Shown here: piece after piece, positions 16,662-25,689 of the stretch
How positions within the stretch are numbered: position 1 is the first letter of the stretch
Layout: every line of letters begins with the position of its first letter
NCBI GenBank assembly: GCA_910574885.1
Contig: CAJTDD010000011.1
Coordinates: forward strand, 1-64,000
Direction of reading: 5' to 3'
From: Lachnospiraceae bacterium
GTDB lineage: Bacteria > Bacillota > Clostridia > Lachnospirales > Lachnospiraceae
DNA: 64,000 nt
Position numbers and translations under genes: made by a program
The notes under the pieces: generated by a model
What the model was told of the DNA's origin: nothing
Database searches by the model: none
Seen by the model: only the letters and a program-made list of their open reading frames with translations

Positions 16662-16955
16662 AAACATAGGCGGAGAATCATAATCAGGATAATTAAGCAA
16701 GGGTTTACAGACAGCCAGATTATCCTGCTATGTAATACCTCAGAAGAAGATATTGAAAACGTGCAGAAAGGCATAGGTGCTATGATGAGAGGACCATTGA
16801 TTCAAACAGAAGCAAGAACTATTTTAAACGAAAGCAAAAAAGAAACAGCACTCAGGATGCTAAAAATGGGAAAGCTGACGGTCGAGGAGATTGCGGAATA
16901 CTCTGCTCTTAGTGTTGCAGAAGTAGAGCAGCTTGCGAACCATCAGACAATATAA
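16662..16955 (+). pseudogene. C-terminal fragment of an Rpn/PD-(D/E)XK transposase-family protein
   Basis: The frame opens without a start codon and reads IIKQGFTDSQIILLCNTSEE and, later, MLKMGKLTVEEIAEYSALS. These helical repeats end many Rpn-family (recombination-promoting nuclease, putative transposase) proteins. Only about 95 residues remain and the nuclease domain is missing. A perfect terminator follows. It is a leftover of a once larger gene. Confidence 0.5.
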
Positions 16956-16989
16956 ACAGCAGGGAAACAAAACAGACTGAATTTCAGTG

Positions 16990-17031
16990 CCATCTGGTGA
17001 TAAGATTACCATAATCACCAGATGGTTTTTT
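16990..17031 (+). terminator. Intrinsic terminator
   Basis: CCATCTGGTGAT (16990-17001) pairs perfectly over 12 bp with ATCACCAGATGG (17014-17025), followed by six T. It ends rightward transcription from the DUF4143/Rpn remnants and abuts the stop of the HMCES remnant on the other strand. Confidence 0.85.
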
Positions 17032-17434
17032 CATGTCAGGAACAGACTCTGCTGCTCATATTCCTGTTTCCTCCAATGTTTTGGCGGAATTTTATGAAGC
17101 ACGTATTCCGTGAACTTATCATCATAAACCCAGTCTTCCAGTTCACTCTCATCCAAAACCACCGGCATACGGTTATGGACAGGACTGACAGAAGCGTTTG
17201 CCTGTGTGGTAAGAATCATAAAACGCTCCTTATTCTGGAACTTGCCGGTGATTTTTCTGCTGTAGGACCTGCCAACAACGGATTTATCTGTCGGCTGTAA
17301 CAAGTCAGAATACTGGCAGACTGGGACGGGTAGATATCCCCTAAACGCATTTTCTGTATCTTCAGATCTATGCTATGAATCACCCGTTCAATCTCTTTGG
17401 CTGTCTCCCCATCTCCATAGAATCTTCCGCACAT
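17031..17434 (-). pseudogene. SOS-associated peptidase (YedK/HMCES) remnant with internal deletion
   Basis: The start at 17434 reads MCGRFYGDGETAKEIERV with the essential Cys2 that crosslinks abasic sites. It continues to PSQSASIL. The C-terminal part appears in another frame: KFQNKERFMILTTQANASV, HNRMPVVLDE, WVYDDKF and EYEQQSLF. The central portion that normally carries the INARAE and FYEW motifs is missing. The gene therefore has an internal deletion plus a frame change and cannot make a working protein. GGAG precedes the ATG. Confidence 0.75.
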
Positions 17435-17844
17435 AATTTTTCTCTCCTTTTCCTGTCGCAGAGTATCCATTCATCCAGCGTGAGCGGGGTATAGTCTGAA
17501 TACATGCAGAAACAATTAATCATATTCGACGGAATTGCCCGTTTCTCCCCGTCCGGATTCTCACGGATACTGCTCCTTGTTATCTTCTGGAACCGCTCCA
17601 TAGTGTCCCGTTTATTCCTGCCTAACCGGTCCAGTTCTGTCACAAGCAGTATATCTCCCTCCCGAAGAACCTCTTCCACAAGAACCGTGTATCTCGGCCT
17701 GTTAAAGTTTTTGCCCGTCTGCTGGTCTGTGAAGATATTTTCCAGTTCCAAATCGTGCTCCTTGCAAAATATTTGAATCTCATGAATCCCCCTGTCAAGA
17801 TGCTGATCCCGTGTACTGATTCGATGATAACCATATGTAGCCAT
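17380..17844 (-). pseudogene. Truncated serine recombinase (resolvase N-terminal domain)
   Basis: The protein begins MATYGYHRISTRDQHLDRG, with the catalytic serine in ISTRDQ, then FTDQQTGKNFNRPRY and LLVTELDRLGRNKRD, which together are a resolvase/invertase catalytic domain. Homology ends near MERFQKI (about 17590). The remaining codons, through TPLTLDEWIL to 17380, are unlike a recombinase and run over the start of the HMCES remnant in another frame. The DNA-binding domain is gone. Confidence 0.65.
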
Positions 17845-17950
17845 TCTTCCGTCTCCCGCATAAAGCACCATACCAAACCGTGCTTCTTCATATATTTCTA
17901 CCAGTTCTGTACGGCAGACAGCGCTAAACGCAACCTTCTAAGTCAAAAAA

Positions 17951-17978
17951 AATCCCGGAAGATTACTCCTCCGGGATT
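17951..17978. terminator. Bidirectional terminator-like hairpin
   Basis: AATCCCGG (17951-17958) and CCGGGATT (17971-17978) form a perfect 8-bp stem with A-rich sequence before and T-rich sequence after, so it could act in both directions. The remainder of 17845-18189 holds no gene I can support. Confidence 0.65.
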
Positions 17979-18189
17979 CTTCATTTTTCTTTTATTCTTA
18001 TAAACTGGTAACCGTCTCCATGATTTATACCAAAATGTCCACACTTTCTCCGGTATATGAATCATCTAATTGTCCCCTAATGTAACTCATCGTTTCTTTT
18101 TTCATATATTTTTGAAAACCTTATTTTAGATAATCGAATTTATACATACCAGCAATGGAAGTCCGATATTAAATCTTGATACAGGAAGT

Positions 18190-19077
18190 TTATATTCTTT
18201 CCTTTTTGAGTTCTTCATATGCAATACGTTCTCTGGTAAATCCCTGACCATTCACCTCGTTAATCTGATTAATGGTAAGAAACGCAAACGGATCTGTTTC
18301 ACAGACCATCTCTTTCAAAGCAAATAGTTTGTGTCTTGGAATCACACACATAACTCCTTTTTGTTCTTCACCGCTATATCCCGTCTGTATGTGAAAAAGC
18401 GTCACTCCGGCTTCTATGTCTTGCAATATTTTTTCCTGAATCTTTTTATACTCTCTTGAAATAATCATCACCTGCATAGAGACCTTTCCATTCGGAACAA
18501 CTTTATCAATCACAACCGTTGCCAGAAGAGTCAGTATAATCCCATAAAGTATTTGCTCCATATCAGAGAAAGAAGCCTGTATGCCTAAAACCACAAAATC
18601 TACCATATACACCGTGACGCCGACTGAAAGGGAAGTTTTTTTGTTTGCTATTAGGGCAATAATATCCGTTCCCCCCGTCGATCCTCCGACCCTTACCACA
18701 ATCCCCATGCTAACGCCTACAAGAAGTCCTCCAAAAATGGCAGACAACAGTATATTGTCTGTCATAGTTGTGATTCCTGGAATTTTCTGTAACAGTTCAA
18801 GAAATAAGGGATAGATAAATGTACTCAATAGAGTTTTCTTTACGAATCCTTTTCCCAGAATAAACCATGCTATGATAAGCAATATACTGTTCAAGCTAAA
18901 GACGATGATTGAAGTCCGAATTCCCCAAAAATGATTCCCGGCAATTCCCAAGCCGGTAGCTCCTCCCATCGGAATCCCTGCCGGAACAATAAAAGCAACC
19001 ACGGCCAGCGCCAATATTGCATTCCCGGCTGCAACGCCCAATAAATTCATTAATTTTTCGCTGGTGTTCTTTTTCAT
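18190..19077 (-). CDS. YitT-family membrane protein (DUF161 plus DUF2179)
   Basis: 295 residues. Five or six membrane helices include the conserved GGATGLGIAG and a GGLLVGVSMGIVVRVGGSTGG block. A cytosolic C-terminal domain of about 85 residues, DUF2179, starts at IDKVVPNGKVSMQVMIIS and ends with FLTINQINEVNGQGF. YitT proteins are abundant in Bacillota and their substrates are unknown. It is the last gene of the long operon and overlaps the UPF0597 gene by 4 nt. That coupling may mean it moves a substrate or product of that enzyme; this is inference. Confidence 0.9.
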   Translation of the reverse strand: MKKNTSEKLMNLLGVAAGNAILALAVVAFIVPAGIPMGGATGLGIAGNHFWGIRTSIIVFSLNSILLIIAWFILGKGFVKKTLLSTFIYPLFLELLQKIPGITTMTDNILLSAIFGGLLVGVSMGIVVRVGGSTGGTDIIALIANKKTSLSVGVTVYMVDFVVLGIQASFSDMEQILYGIILTLLATVVIDKVVPNGKVSMQVMIISREYKKIQEKILQDIEAGVTLFHIQTGYSGEEQKGVMCVIPRHKLFALKEMVCETDPFAFLTINQINEVNGQGFTRERIAYEELKKERI

Positions 19078-20342
19078 TTTATCATCATCTCTATAATCTT
19101 CTTATTCGTTTCTTTCATTCCTTCCTTGCCGAGTATTCCTATATTTTCAATCGTCCGATCGATTCCTTCCGCCACAATTCCTTCCCCCGCGCAGAATTCC
19201 TGTTCATTCAGATACATATAATAACCGACAATTCCTGCTTCTACAGATGATGCAATTTTCGCTGCGCAAGACGCTTTAGCGCCGTCACAGACAATGCCGG
19301 ATACAATTGCAAGCGCATTCACGACTGTATGCTTGATCTCCTCATATCCTCCTCCATGCAGATAAGCGATTCCCGCTCCTGCGGCGGCGCCTGCGCTGAC
19401 TGCCCCGCAATATGCAGATAATGTCCCGATTCCTGCTTTTATATAAATAGCCGTAAGATTAGACAACAATAATGCCCGATAGATCTTCTCGATATCACAG
19501 TTCAGACTTTCTCCATAAACCAATACCGGAACAGAACAGGTAATGCCTTGATTGCCGCTTCCTGAATTAATCACGACCGGCAGTCCGCAGCCGTTCATCC
19601 TTGCATCAGAACCGGCTGCTGCCATCGCTTTTGCGCGTACCTGCACAGCATCGCCTTCCATTTTAAGCAGTATACTTCCGATATTTGCCCCATAATTTCC
19701 GCGTATACCTTCCCTGGCAATCTTCATATTGCATTCTATCTGTTTATCCAGGGTTTCTTTCACATCCTCAATATCTGCACATCGGACAAATTCCCATATA
19801 TTCTCCATGGAAAGAACGTCCCTGTTCGCTTTTTCTATTTTCTCGTCTTTCAAATCGTCACGGATGAATTCCCAGTTCTTTTCTATCTGAACAATATTGG
19901 TATGATAATCCGTAATCCTGACGCTTGCCTGGGAATGTTCTTTATAAACACATACGGACAAATCAAATGTACGCCCTGTCTCCTGATATTCAACTTTGAT
20001 ATCTGCCTGTCCCAAATAACCTTTAATACGCTCTATGTCCTCCGACTCTATCTCCGAAAGAACTTCCAGTTTTTTGTTCTCATTTCCACAGACAACGCCG
20101 GCTGCGGCTGCGGCCTCTATTCCTCTTAAACCGCCGGTATTCGGAACAACAACGCTTTTTACGTTTTTAATAATGCTTCCGCTTGCCTTTACTACAATCT
20201 TTTCCGGCAATTCCCCTAATACCGCCCTTGCTCTTGCAGCCGCATAAGAAATCGCGATGGGTTCCGTGCATCCCATGGCTGTAACCAGTTCTTCTTTCAG
20301 AATCTGCACATATATCTGATAAATATTATCCTCTCTTTTCAT
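19074..20342 (-). CDS. UPF0597-family L-cysteine desulfidase/L-serine deaminase-like enzyme
   Basis: About 422 residues, full length. GCTEPIA near residue 26 and later NGCGLPVVINSGSGNQG, SAYCGAVSAGAAAGAG and CDGAKASCAAK provide the conserved cysteines proposed to hold an oxygen-labile [4Fe-4S] cluster. Characterised relatives (archaeal CdsB, E. coli YhaM/CyuA) break down L-cysteine to pyruvate, ammonia and sulfide. The ATG at 20342 has GGAG 8 nt upstream. It overlaps yitT by 4 nt and follows the M16C gene by 18 nt. A close paralogue lies at 42617-43894. Confidence 0.88.
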   Translation of the reverse strand: MKREDNIYQIYVQILKEELVTAMGCTEPIAISYAAARARAVLGELPEKIVVKASGSIIKNVKSVVVPNTGGLRGIEAAAAAGVVCGNENKKLEVLSEIESEDIERIKGYLGQADIKVEYQETGRTFDLSVCVYKEHSQASVRITDYHTNIVQIEKNWEFIRDDLKDEKIEKANRDVLSMENIWEFVRCADIEDVKETLDKQIECNMKIAREGIRGNYGANIGSILLKMEGDAVQVRAKAMAAAGSDARMNGCGLPVVINSGSGNQGITCSVPVLVYGESLNCDIEKIYRALLLSNLTAIYIKAGIGTLSAYCGAVSAGAAAGAGIAYLHGGGYEEIKHTVVNALAIVSGIVCDGAKASCAAKIASSVEAGIVGYYMYLNEQEFCAGEGIVAEGIDRTIENIGILGKEGMKETNKKIIEMMIK

Positions 20343-20360
20343 TCTCACATCTCCGTATAT

Positions 20361-23141
20361 TTACTCCATCAGTACCGTTACATTGTCGAATTGGCCGGCC
20401 GCCTCTTCGATCCTCGCTCTGTTTCCAAGAACGCAGACGGTTCCCTCTACTGCAAAGCGCTCCATTGCCTGACGCCTGTTTTTCAAGTCTTCTTCCGACG
20501 CATTTAACAACCCTTCTCTGACCTTTGCCCTGACCTGCGGTCCTTCCTGCCTCAGATACCAGGAATCCATTCGTTTTGCCTGTACATATGTTTTGGGAGT
20601 CCGGTCATATCCGGCAACTGCGCCAATCTTATAATTCAGAAGCTCCTGCTCTCCTAATTCAAGATCTTTCAGCCAACTTGAAGCGCTGCGGAAGGCTTCT
20701 ATCGTCCTTTTTACGTTCGGATCTCGATAGGAGCTCATGGCCCAGCTTTGATTTGGGAGTACAGACATCTGGCAGCCGTAAGCCCCTCCTTCAGCGCGGA
20801 TCTTTGCCCACAGATAATCGAAGCTCACCATTCTGCCAAGAAGATAATCCTCACCGGTATATTCCCCGATTCCTCCAAGCGCAACATAGGATACCTCCGA
20901 CGGAATGATAAATGCCTCTGATTTCCCGGGAAGCAATTTATCCTGATACCATCCGGGTTCCCTTTCCCTTGCACTGCCGCAGAACCCGGAAGCTGCGATC
21001 AACTGGCGGAAATCGCCGTAAGCTTTCTCTGTGCCTGTAAAACTCATCACCAGATTAGATTTACGGCAAAGCTTCTCCTGAATTTCCTTAAGTTCCCGGA
21101 TCATCTGCCCCTGGTCCGCGTCAAAGTTCTTCAGAAGCTTTCCTAAGAACTGATAATAGTGAATTCCGTTATAGCGTTCCCTTGCCGCTCCTTCCGGCAT
21201 ATAGTGTGCGGCCGCACGTCCGGACGCATAACTGTTTCCGCTGGTAACAAATCCCCTCTCCAGTTCCATCCGGCTCTGCCTGATCCTTTTCAGAATGATC
21301 TCCGGTTGCTCCAGAATGGTATCATACAGCAGCTCTTCCCCCAGTTTTATCGCTCTCATAAGATTCTGTTCCAGACAGCTGATATCCATCACAAATTTAA
21401 GCCTGACATGCCGGATATCATCTGTATTGGTGTACGCTTCCAGATAAGCCCTTACATTTCCAAGCCACATATTCTTCTCAATCACTAATTCTTCCAGGCT
21501 GTGCGTTCTCGTAGGAAGACTTCCCAGAAGTTCGGAAAACAGCTTCGCATAAGGAACTTTCTCCGGCTCCAGATCACTGATATCAAAATAGCAGCTTTGA
21601 TATGCCACTCCTTTTGAAGGGATCTCTTGTTTCAAATATGTAATACCGGATTCTTCCTCCGCCCTTGTGAGCGGCTCCTCCTTCTTAGGAAGCAGATCAT
21701 CCGCAGACAGACCCGGCAGGTCTTCTGTCTCTTCTTCTGTCTGCCTCTTCTCTTCAGCCTTTTCAAGAGGTTCCAGGGAAACCTCTGCCTCATGATCATT
21801 TTCCAGGAGGATTTCCCTCAGAAGTGATTCAAAGTATCCTTCCTTTACAAGGGTTCTCATTTTCCTATATGTTTCTTCAAATTCTATCATCTCGCAAGGT
21901 CCGGTTCCCTGCGCCCATCCGCCGGCAATATCCAGTACATATTCAATTCCCTCCGGCTGGCCCCCGCCTTTTTCCCTCATCCAAAATTCCAGACGGTTGA
22001 TCGCCGAAACCAATAGCTCTTCTCCGATTCCTTCTCTGCAAAGTCTGTCCGCCTGTTCTGTGATAACCGTTTTCAACCGGCCGGCAGTTTCTTTGTCTGT
22101 ATTCTTTATTTTAACGGCAAGATAGGGCTGTCTGATACCATCCATGATAAAATACTGAATCTCCGGGATCCCAAGGCTCTGAATAAGCCCTTTCTTCATC
22201 GGCGCCTCGTCTTCCCCCATAATCGCCTGCATAAGGATATAGACTGCATTCATACGTTCCCGGTTGTCAAAATCACCCAGACTATAGGTGCATGACGCAA
22301 ACACACCCTGATCGCCGAACTTCTCCTTATCATACAGCTTATTTCGGATTCCCTTTACGGGTTTCTGCAGCATAACCGGCTTCGCAGGTTCTGAGCGTTT
22401 CATTTTTCCCAGATAAACTTTGTCAATATACTCAAACAGTCGTTCCGTATTCATTTTCCCATATAGAACAATACAGCAGTTGGAAGCATTATAAAATGTC
22501 CTGTAATATTCCAGAAATTCCTCATAAGATAGCGCGGGAATCGTATCCGGGAATCCTCCTGAAACAAAACGATAAGCCGTTTCCGGAAACATTGCCTTAG
22601 ACATTTCATCCTCTAATATACTGTCCAGGGACGAGAAAACTCCCTTCATCTCATTATAGACAACGCCGTTAATCTCCGGAGCTTTTCCGTCTTCGTACTG
22701 AAAATGCCAGCCCTCCTGTTCGAAGATCTCTTTATCCGTAAGAACATTCGGACAAAATACCGCGTTTAGGTAAACGTCCGTCAGATTCATAAAATCCTTC
22801 TCATTCTCTGTACAAAAGGGATATACCGTATGATCCGGATATGTAATTGCATTGACAAATTCTGCCATGGAATGTTTCATCAGATTGACGAACATCGTTT
22901 TATCCGAATATCTGCGGGAACCGTTCAGCACAGAATGCTCCAGAATATGGAAAACTCCCGTGCTGTCCTTTGGTATGGTCCGAAATCCAACCAAAAAGCT
23001 CTTTTTAACGTCCTGATTGTCTATGACGACGACCTGCGCTCCGGTTGACAGGTGCTCCATCTGAATAATATCTCCTTCGACCTCCCGCACATACTTCTTT
23101 TCTTTAACTTCAAATCCATAGATTTTTTCCCCGATTTCCAT
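20361..23141 (-). CDS. M16C zinc metallopeptidase (presequence-protease type)
   Basis: 926 residues, the size expected for the PreP/Cym1 subfamily with two M16 halves and the M16C-associated domain. The inverted zinc motif HILEH is at residues 65-69. A likely third ligand is the Glu in NEMKG near residue 164. The flanking GVFHILEHSVLNGSRRY and MAEFVNAITYPDHTVYP are diagnostic. A long acidic linker lies near 470-495. No signal peptide, so it acts in the cytosol and should degrade unfolded peptides of moderate length inside a closed chamber. It follows the thioredoxin gene by 12 nt, in the long operon. Confidence 0.93.
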   Translation of the reverse strand: MEIGEKIYGFEVKEKKYVREVEGDIIQMEHLSTGAQVVVIDNQDVKKSFLVGFRTIPKDSTGVFHILEHSVLNGSRRYSDKTMFVNLMKHSMAEFVNAITYPDHTVYPFCTENEKDFMNLTDVYLNAVFCPNVLTDKEIFEQEGWHFQYEDGKAPEINGVVYNEMKGVFSSLDSILEDEMSKAMFPETAYRFVSGGFPDTIPALSYEEFLEYYRTFYNASNCCIVLYGKMNTERLFEYIDKVYLGKMKRSEPAKPVMLQKPVKGIRNKLYDKEKFGDQGVFASCTYSLGDFDNRERMNAVYILMQAIMGEDEAPMKKGLIQSLGIPEIQYFIMDGIRQPYLAVKIKNTDKETAGRLKTVITEQADRLCREGIGEELLVSAINRLEFWMREKGGGQPEGIEYVLDIAGGWAQGTGPCEMIEFEETYRKMRTLVKEGYFESLLREILLENDHEAEVSLEPLEKAEEKRQTEEETEDLPGLSADDLLPKKEEPLTRAEEESGITYLKQEIPSKGVAYQSCYFDISDLEPEKVPYAKLFSELLGSLPTRTHSLEELVIEKNMWLGNVRAYLEAYTNTDDIRHVRLKFVMDISCLEQNLMRAIKLGEELLYDTILEQPEIILKRIRQSRMELERGFVTSGNSYASGRAAAHYMPEGAARERYNGIHYYQFLGKLLKNFDADQGQMIRELKEIQEKLCRKSNLVMSFTGTEKAYGDFRQLIAASGFCGSAREREPGWYQDKLLPGKSEAFIIPSEVSYVALGGIGEYTGEDYLLGRMVSFDYLWAKIRAEGGAYGCQMSVLPNQSWAMSSYRDPNVKRTIEAFRSASSWLKDLELGEQELLNYKIGAVAGYDRTPKTYVQAKRMDSWYLRQEGPQVRAKVREGLLNASEEDLKNRRQAMERFAVEGTVCVLGNRARIEEAAGQFDNVTVLME

Positions 23142-23153
23142 ATCCGTTCCCTC

Positions 23154-23468
23154 TTAATACATGAATTCTGTAATCTTCTCTTTTATTTCCTCAACTTCCA
23201 TCACGCCTACGTTCTCAAACTTCTTTTCACCGTCTTTGTAGAATTGAACGGTTGGAACCGCAAAAATACGATTCTCTTTGCCAAGCTTCGGATAATCTGT
23301 GGTGTTCACTTTCACGATATTGATAAAAGGAAGCTCCGCGTCTAGCTCTTCCAAAATACGGGAAAAGGCTTTACACGGTACGCATGTTGCGGAAAAGAAA
23401 TCCACGATCACGAACCCTTCCTTAATCTGCTCCTTAAAACTCTCATCATCCGCATATTGAATTGCCAT
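23154..23468 (-). CDS. Thioredoxin-like protein with CVPC active site
   Basis: 104 residues with the whole thioredoxin fold: a VIVDFFSATCVPCKAF block with C29 and C32, VNTTDYPKL, and the cis-proline in AVPTVQFYKDG. The usual WCGPC has become TCVPC: the tryptophan and glycine that tune the redox potential are replaced. It lacks a signal peptide. The spacing to the neighbours (12 nt and none) places it firmly in the operon between the M16C peptidase and the trigger-factor-like gene. Confidence 0.9.
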   Translation of the reverse strand: MAIQYADDESFKEQIKEGFVIVDFFSATCVPCKAFSRILEELDAELPFINIVKVNTTDYPKLGKENRIFAVPTVQFYKDGEKKFENVGVMEVEEIKEKITEFMY

Positions 23469-24404
23469 CTACTTTTCCTCCTTAAAAAAATTCTCTGTCA
23501 CGTATTCTTTTACCTTATTGTAATAATAATTTACATAAAACATAATTTCCGAATATTCATAAGTATTGATCTTTTCTGCATTTTCTTTCGTTTCATGCCA
23601 GAATTTCACGTACTCTTCCATATCTTCCCGGTATTGCTCCATCGTATATCCGACGCCGTCTTTTTCTGCGTATTCCCGCCCCAGAAGATAGCCGCAGAGC
23701 CTGTCCCATGAATCGTTCTGCACGCTTACGAATAATTCATGATAGCTTGAGAACGGCATCTTCCCTTCAAATTCCTCTGGCGTCATGGTTTCCAGATTCA
23801 ACCCCTGTTCTCTGGAGATTTCCTTCAATCTCTTAATTTCATGATCTGTCATTTCTTTCCAGTCAGCCTTCTTAAGATCGAACGTACTGGCCTCAAATAC
23901 TTTGTTCATCACATACTGAACGGCTTCGTATCCCTCGTTTTCCGCAATCTTTTTTTTCTGTTCCCGGATCAGACGAGCCTCATATTGTTCTACCTTGCTC
24001 ACTCCTTCAATTCCAAGAGCTTCTATCATCCCGTCCGTGATCACAGGAATCTTTTTTTGCTGAATGGAACGAACCGTTACGGTCACTTTCTCCCCGTCGA
24101 CGTCCAGCACACCGGCCGTCCCTTTTTTCAGCCCGACGCACATCGCTTCCAGCTTCTTGTGAAAGAATCCCTGTCCTACCATGATTTTCAGGTTCTCTCT
24201 GCTAAAAAACGGATTTGCCGATTCCATGTCGCATACAATAAGCGCTCCGTCCGTAACTTCCCCCGCTTCTTCCCATGTGCTGTTCTTGTTCTTTATAAAA
24301 TCTATTTCTTTCTTGTACGCCTTCTCGTCAAGCTTGAATACTTTCTTGTACATACTGATATCCACCTGATCATACTCGGCAAACGATAAAACTTTTGACT
24401 TCAT
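23469..24404 (-). CDS. Short trigger-factor-like peptidyl-prolyl isomerase/chaperone
   Basis: About 311 residues from the ATG at 24404, which follows AGGAGGAG. Residues about 50-120 resemble the FKBP domain of trigger factor (IMVGQGFFHKKLEAMCVGLK, VTVTVRSIQQKKIP). The helical region after it (KVEQYEARLIREQKKK, HEIKRLKEISREQGLNLE) resembles the trigger-factor C-terminal chaperone arms. The N-terminal ribosome-binding domain with its conserved FRxGK-type signature is not present. It probably folds or holds a specific client rather than nascent chains generally. This is based on pattern resemblance only. Confidence 0.65.
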   Translation of the reverse strand: MKSKVLSFAEYDQVDISMYKKVFKLDEKAYKKEIDFIKNKNSTWEEAGEVTDGALIVCDMESANPFFSRENLKIMVGQGFFHKKLEAMCVGLKKGTAGVLDVDGEKVTVTVRSIQQKKIPVITDGMIEALGIEGVSKVEQYEARLIREQKKKIAENEGYEAVQYVMNKVFEASTFDLKKADWKEMTDHEIKRLKEISREQGLNLETMTPEEFEGKMPFSSYHELFVSVQNDSWDRLCGYLLGREYAEKDGVGYTMEQYREDMEEYVKFWHETKENAEKINTYEYSEIMFYVNYYYNKVKEYVTENFFKEEK

Positions 24405-24414
24405 CTTTCTCCTC

Positions 24415-25179
24415 CTAAAGCGTAAGCTTCGCATATTTACTTTTTAAAAGCTGGAGCACTTCCGTATATTTCTCGCGGCTCACCATGACTTCCCCCGCAT
24501 ATCCGTCGAAAATCAGAGCAAAATTTTTCGCTTCGTTATCCGCCCGGACATAAGATACTTTGGAAAGATTCACGATAAAAGACTGGTAGCACCGGTAAAA
24601 ATTATAACCTTCCAGAATCTGTTCCAATTCGTTCATAGAATATCCGGAAAGGAGCATTTCCTTTCCGTCCACCATCACCATCTTGTTCTTTCGGTCCGTC
24701 CGTTCGATAAAGAGAACCTTATCAATATCCACAAGCTGATATCCGTTTCTCGTCTTGATCATCATAGAACGGTTCACGGATAACCGTTTGTATTGGAGCA
24801 GCTCAAACAAATACTGCAGCCGCTTAACCACCCGCTGAAGCACACGGTTATCAAACGGAAGCCGAAAGTATTCATCGCAGCAACAGTCAAATACCTGCCC
24901 CGCCTCTAACTTTTCTTCCGAATACAGCGCCACCAGGACGTCCGGCTTTATCTGGGACAGATTGTATGCCAGAAAAGAGCCGTCCCCGCTGTATCTTGGA
25001 TTCCCTGTTTTGATATTGATAAATACCGCGTCCACCTCGTTCAGGCAGATATATTTATTGGCTTCATTGATTCCGTCAAAGGTATGCACAATGTCAAATA
25101 CATTATAAAACGCCAGTAATTCTTTCAGCTCTGTACACAATGTTTCATCATTTTCTACCAGAACAAGCTTCATTTTCAT
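24415..25179 (-). CDS. LytTR response-regulator-like protein with degenerate receiver
   Basis: About 254 residues. Residues 1-125 have the length and strand pattern of a receiver domain (KLVLVENDE at the N-terminus). The expected phosphoacceptor aspartate is an asparagine in AVFINIKTG, and the conserved lysine before PF is leucine (YFRLPFD). Residues about 145-250 form a LytTR DNA-binding domain (NGYQLVDIDKVLFIER, FYRCYQSFIVNLSKV, AGEVMVSREK). No histidine kinase is present nearby. It probably responds to something other than phosphate transfer, or is constitutive. It sits 3 nt from the exported-protein gene, inside the operon it may control. Confidence 0.85.
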   Translation of the reverse strand: MKMKLVLVENDETLCTELKELLAFYNVFDIVHTFDGINEANKYICLNEVDAVFINIKTGNPRYSGDGSFLAYNLSQIKPDVLVALYSEEKLEAGQVFDCCCDEYFRLPFDNRVLQRVVKRLQYLFELLQYKRLSVNRSMMIKTRNGYQLVDIDKVLFIERTDRKNKMVMVDGKEMLLSGYSMNELEQILEGYNFYRCYQSFIVNLSKVSYVRADNEAKNFALIFDGYAGEVMVSREKYTEVLQLLKSKYAKLTL

Positions 25180-25182
25180 CAA

Positions 25183-25671
25183 TCAATTCTCCTGACCAAA
25201 TTCTCCAAACGCTTTTTCTAACGCCTGCACATCGCCTTCATAATAGGTTAATAAAAGTGCAAAAGGACCGTTTTTCTTCGGCATAATAATCGTACCGGCT
25301 CCATATAAATCAATCTCGCCTTTCGTCCTGAGACTCTCATATGCCTGATACTCGCCAGATTCCGGATCCAGATTCTCCAGATCCCACCAGTATATTTCGG
25401 CTCCGTCATACTTTAGAGCAAGTGTACACAGACCTTCCGCACTGAGCGTCACTTTACTGTCTGCATGGATCAGCCCCTTCTCCTCCAGAAATGAGACGAG
25501 TTCATCCACCGTCTTATTCCAGACAGGCGCTTCCCTGTCTTCTTCTTCAGGCACGGCCGCTTCTTCCTCCTCCTTTGGAGGCGTAAAGTCTTCGGACGAC
25601 GCCACATATCCCACCATCCCACAAAACAGTAACACGAAAAGCAGGGAAGACACAATCGTAAATTTCTTCAT
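25183..25671 (-). CDS. Exported protein, WWD-EN family, copy 1
   Basis: About 162 residues. An N-terminal hydrophobic segment (KFTIVSSLLFVLLFCGMVGYV) acts as signal or anchor, with no clear lipobox, followed by an acidic Glu-rich linker. The C-terminal 95 residues read ELVSFLEEKGLIH, then LKYDGAEIYWWDLEN, YESLRTKG, GAGTIIMPKKNGPFALLLTYY and ALEKAFGEF. These blocks match, in the same order, the protein at 29204-29695. I know no name for the family. It lies between the LytTR gene and the first ABC gene. RBS AAGGA favours the ATG at 25671. Confidence 0.75.
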   Translation of the reverse strand: MKKFTIVSSLLFVLLFCGMVGYVASSEDFTPPKEEEEAAVPEEEDREAPVWNKTVDELVSFLEEKGLIHADSKVTLSAEGLCTLALKYDGAEIYWWDLENLDPESGEYQAYESLRTKGEIDLYGAGTIIMPKKNGPFALLLTYYEGDVQALEKAFGEFGQEN

Positions 25672-25689
25672 AATCATTCCTTCTTTCTT

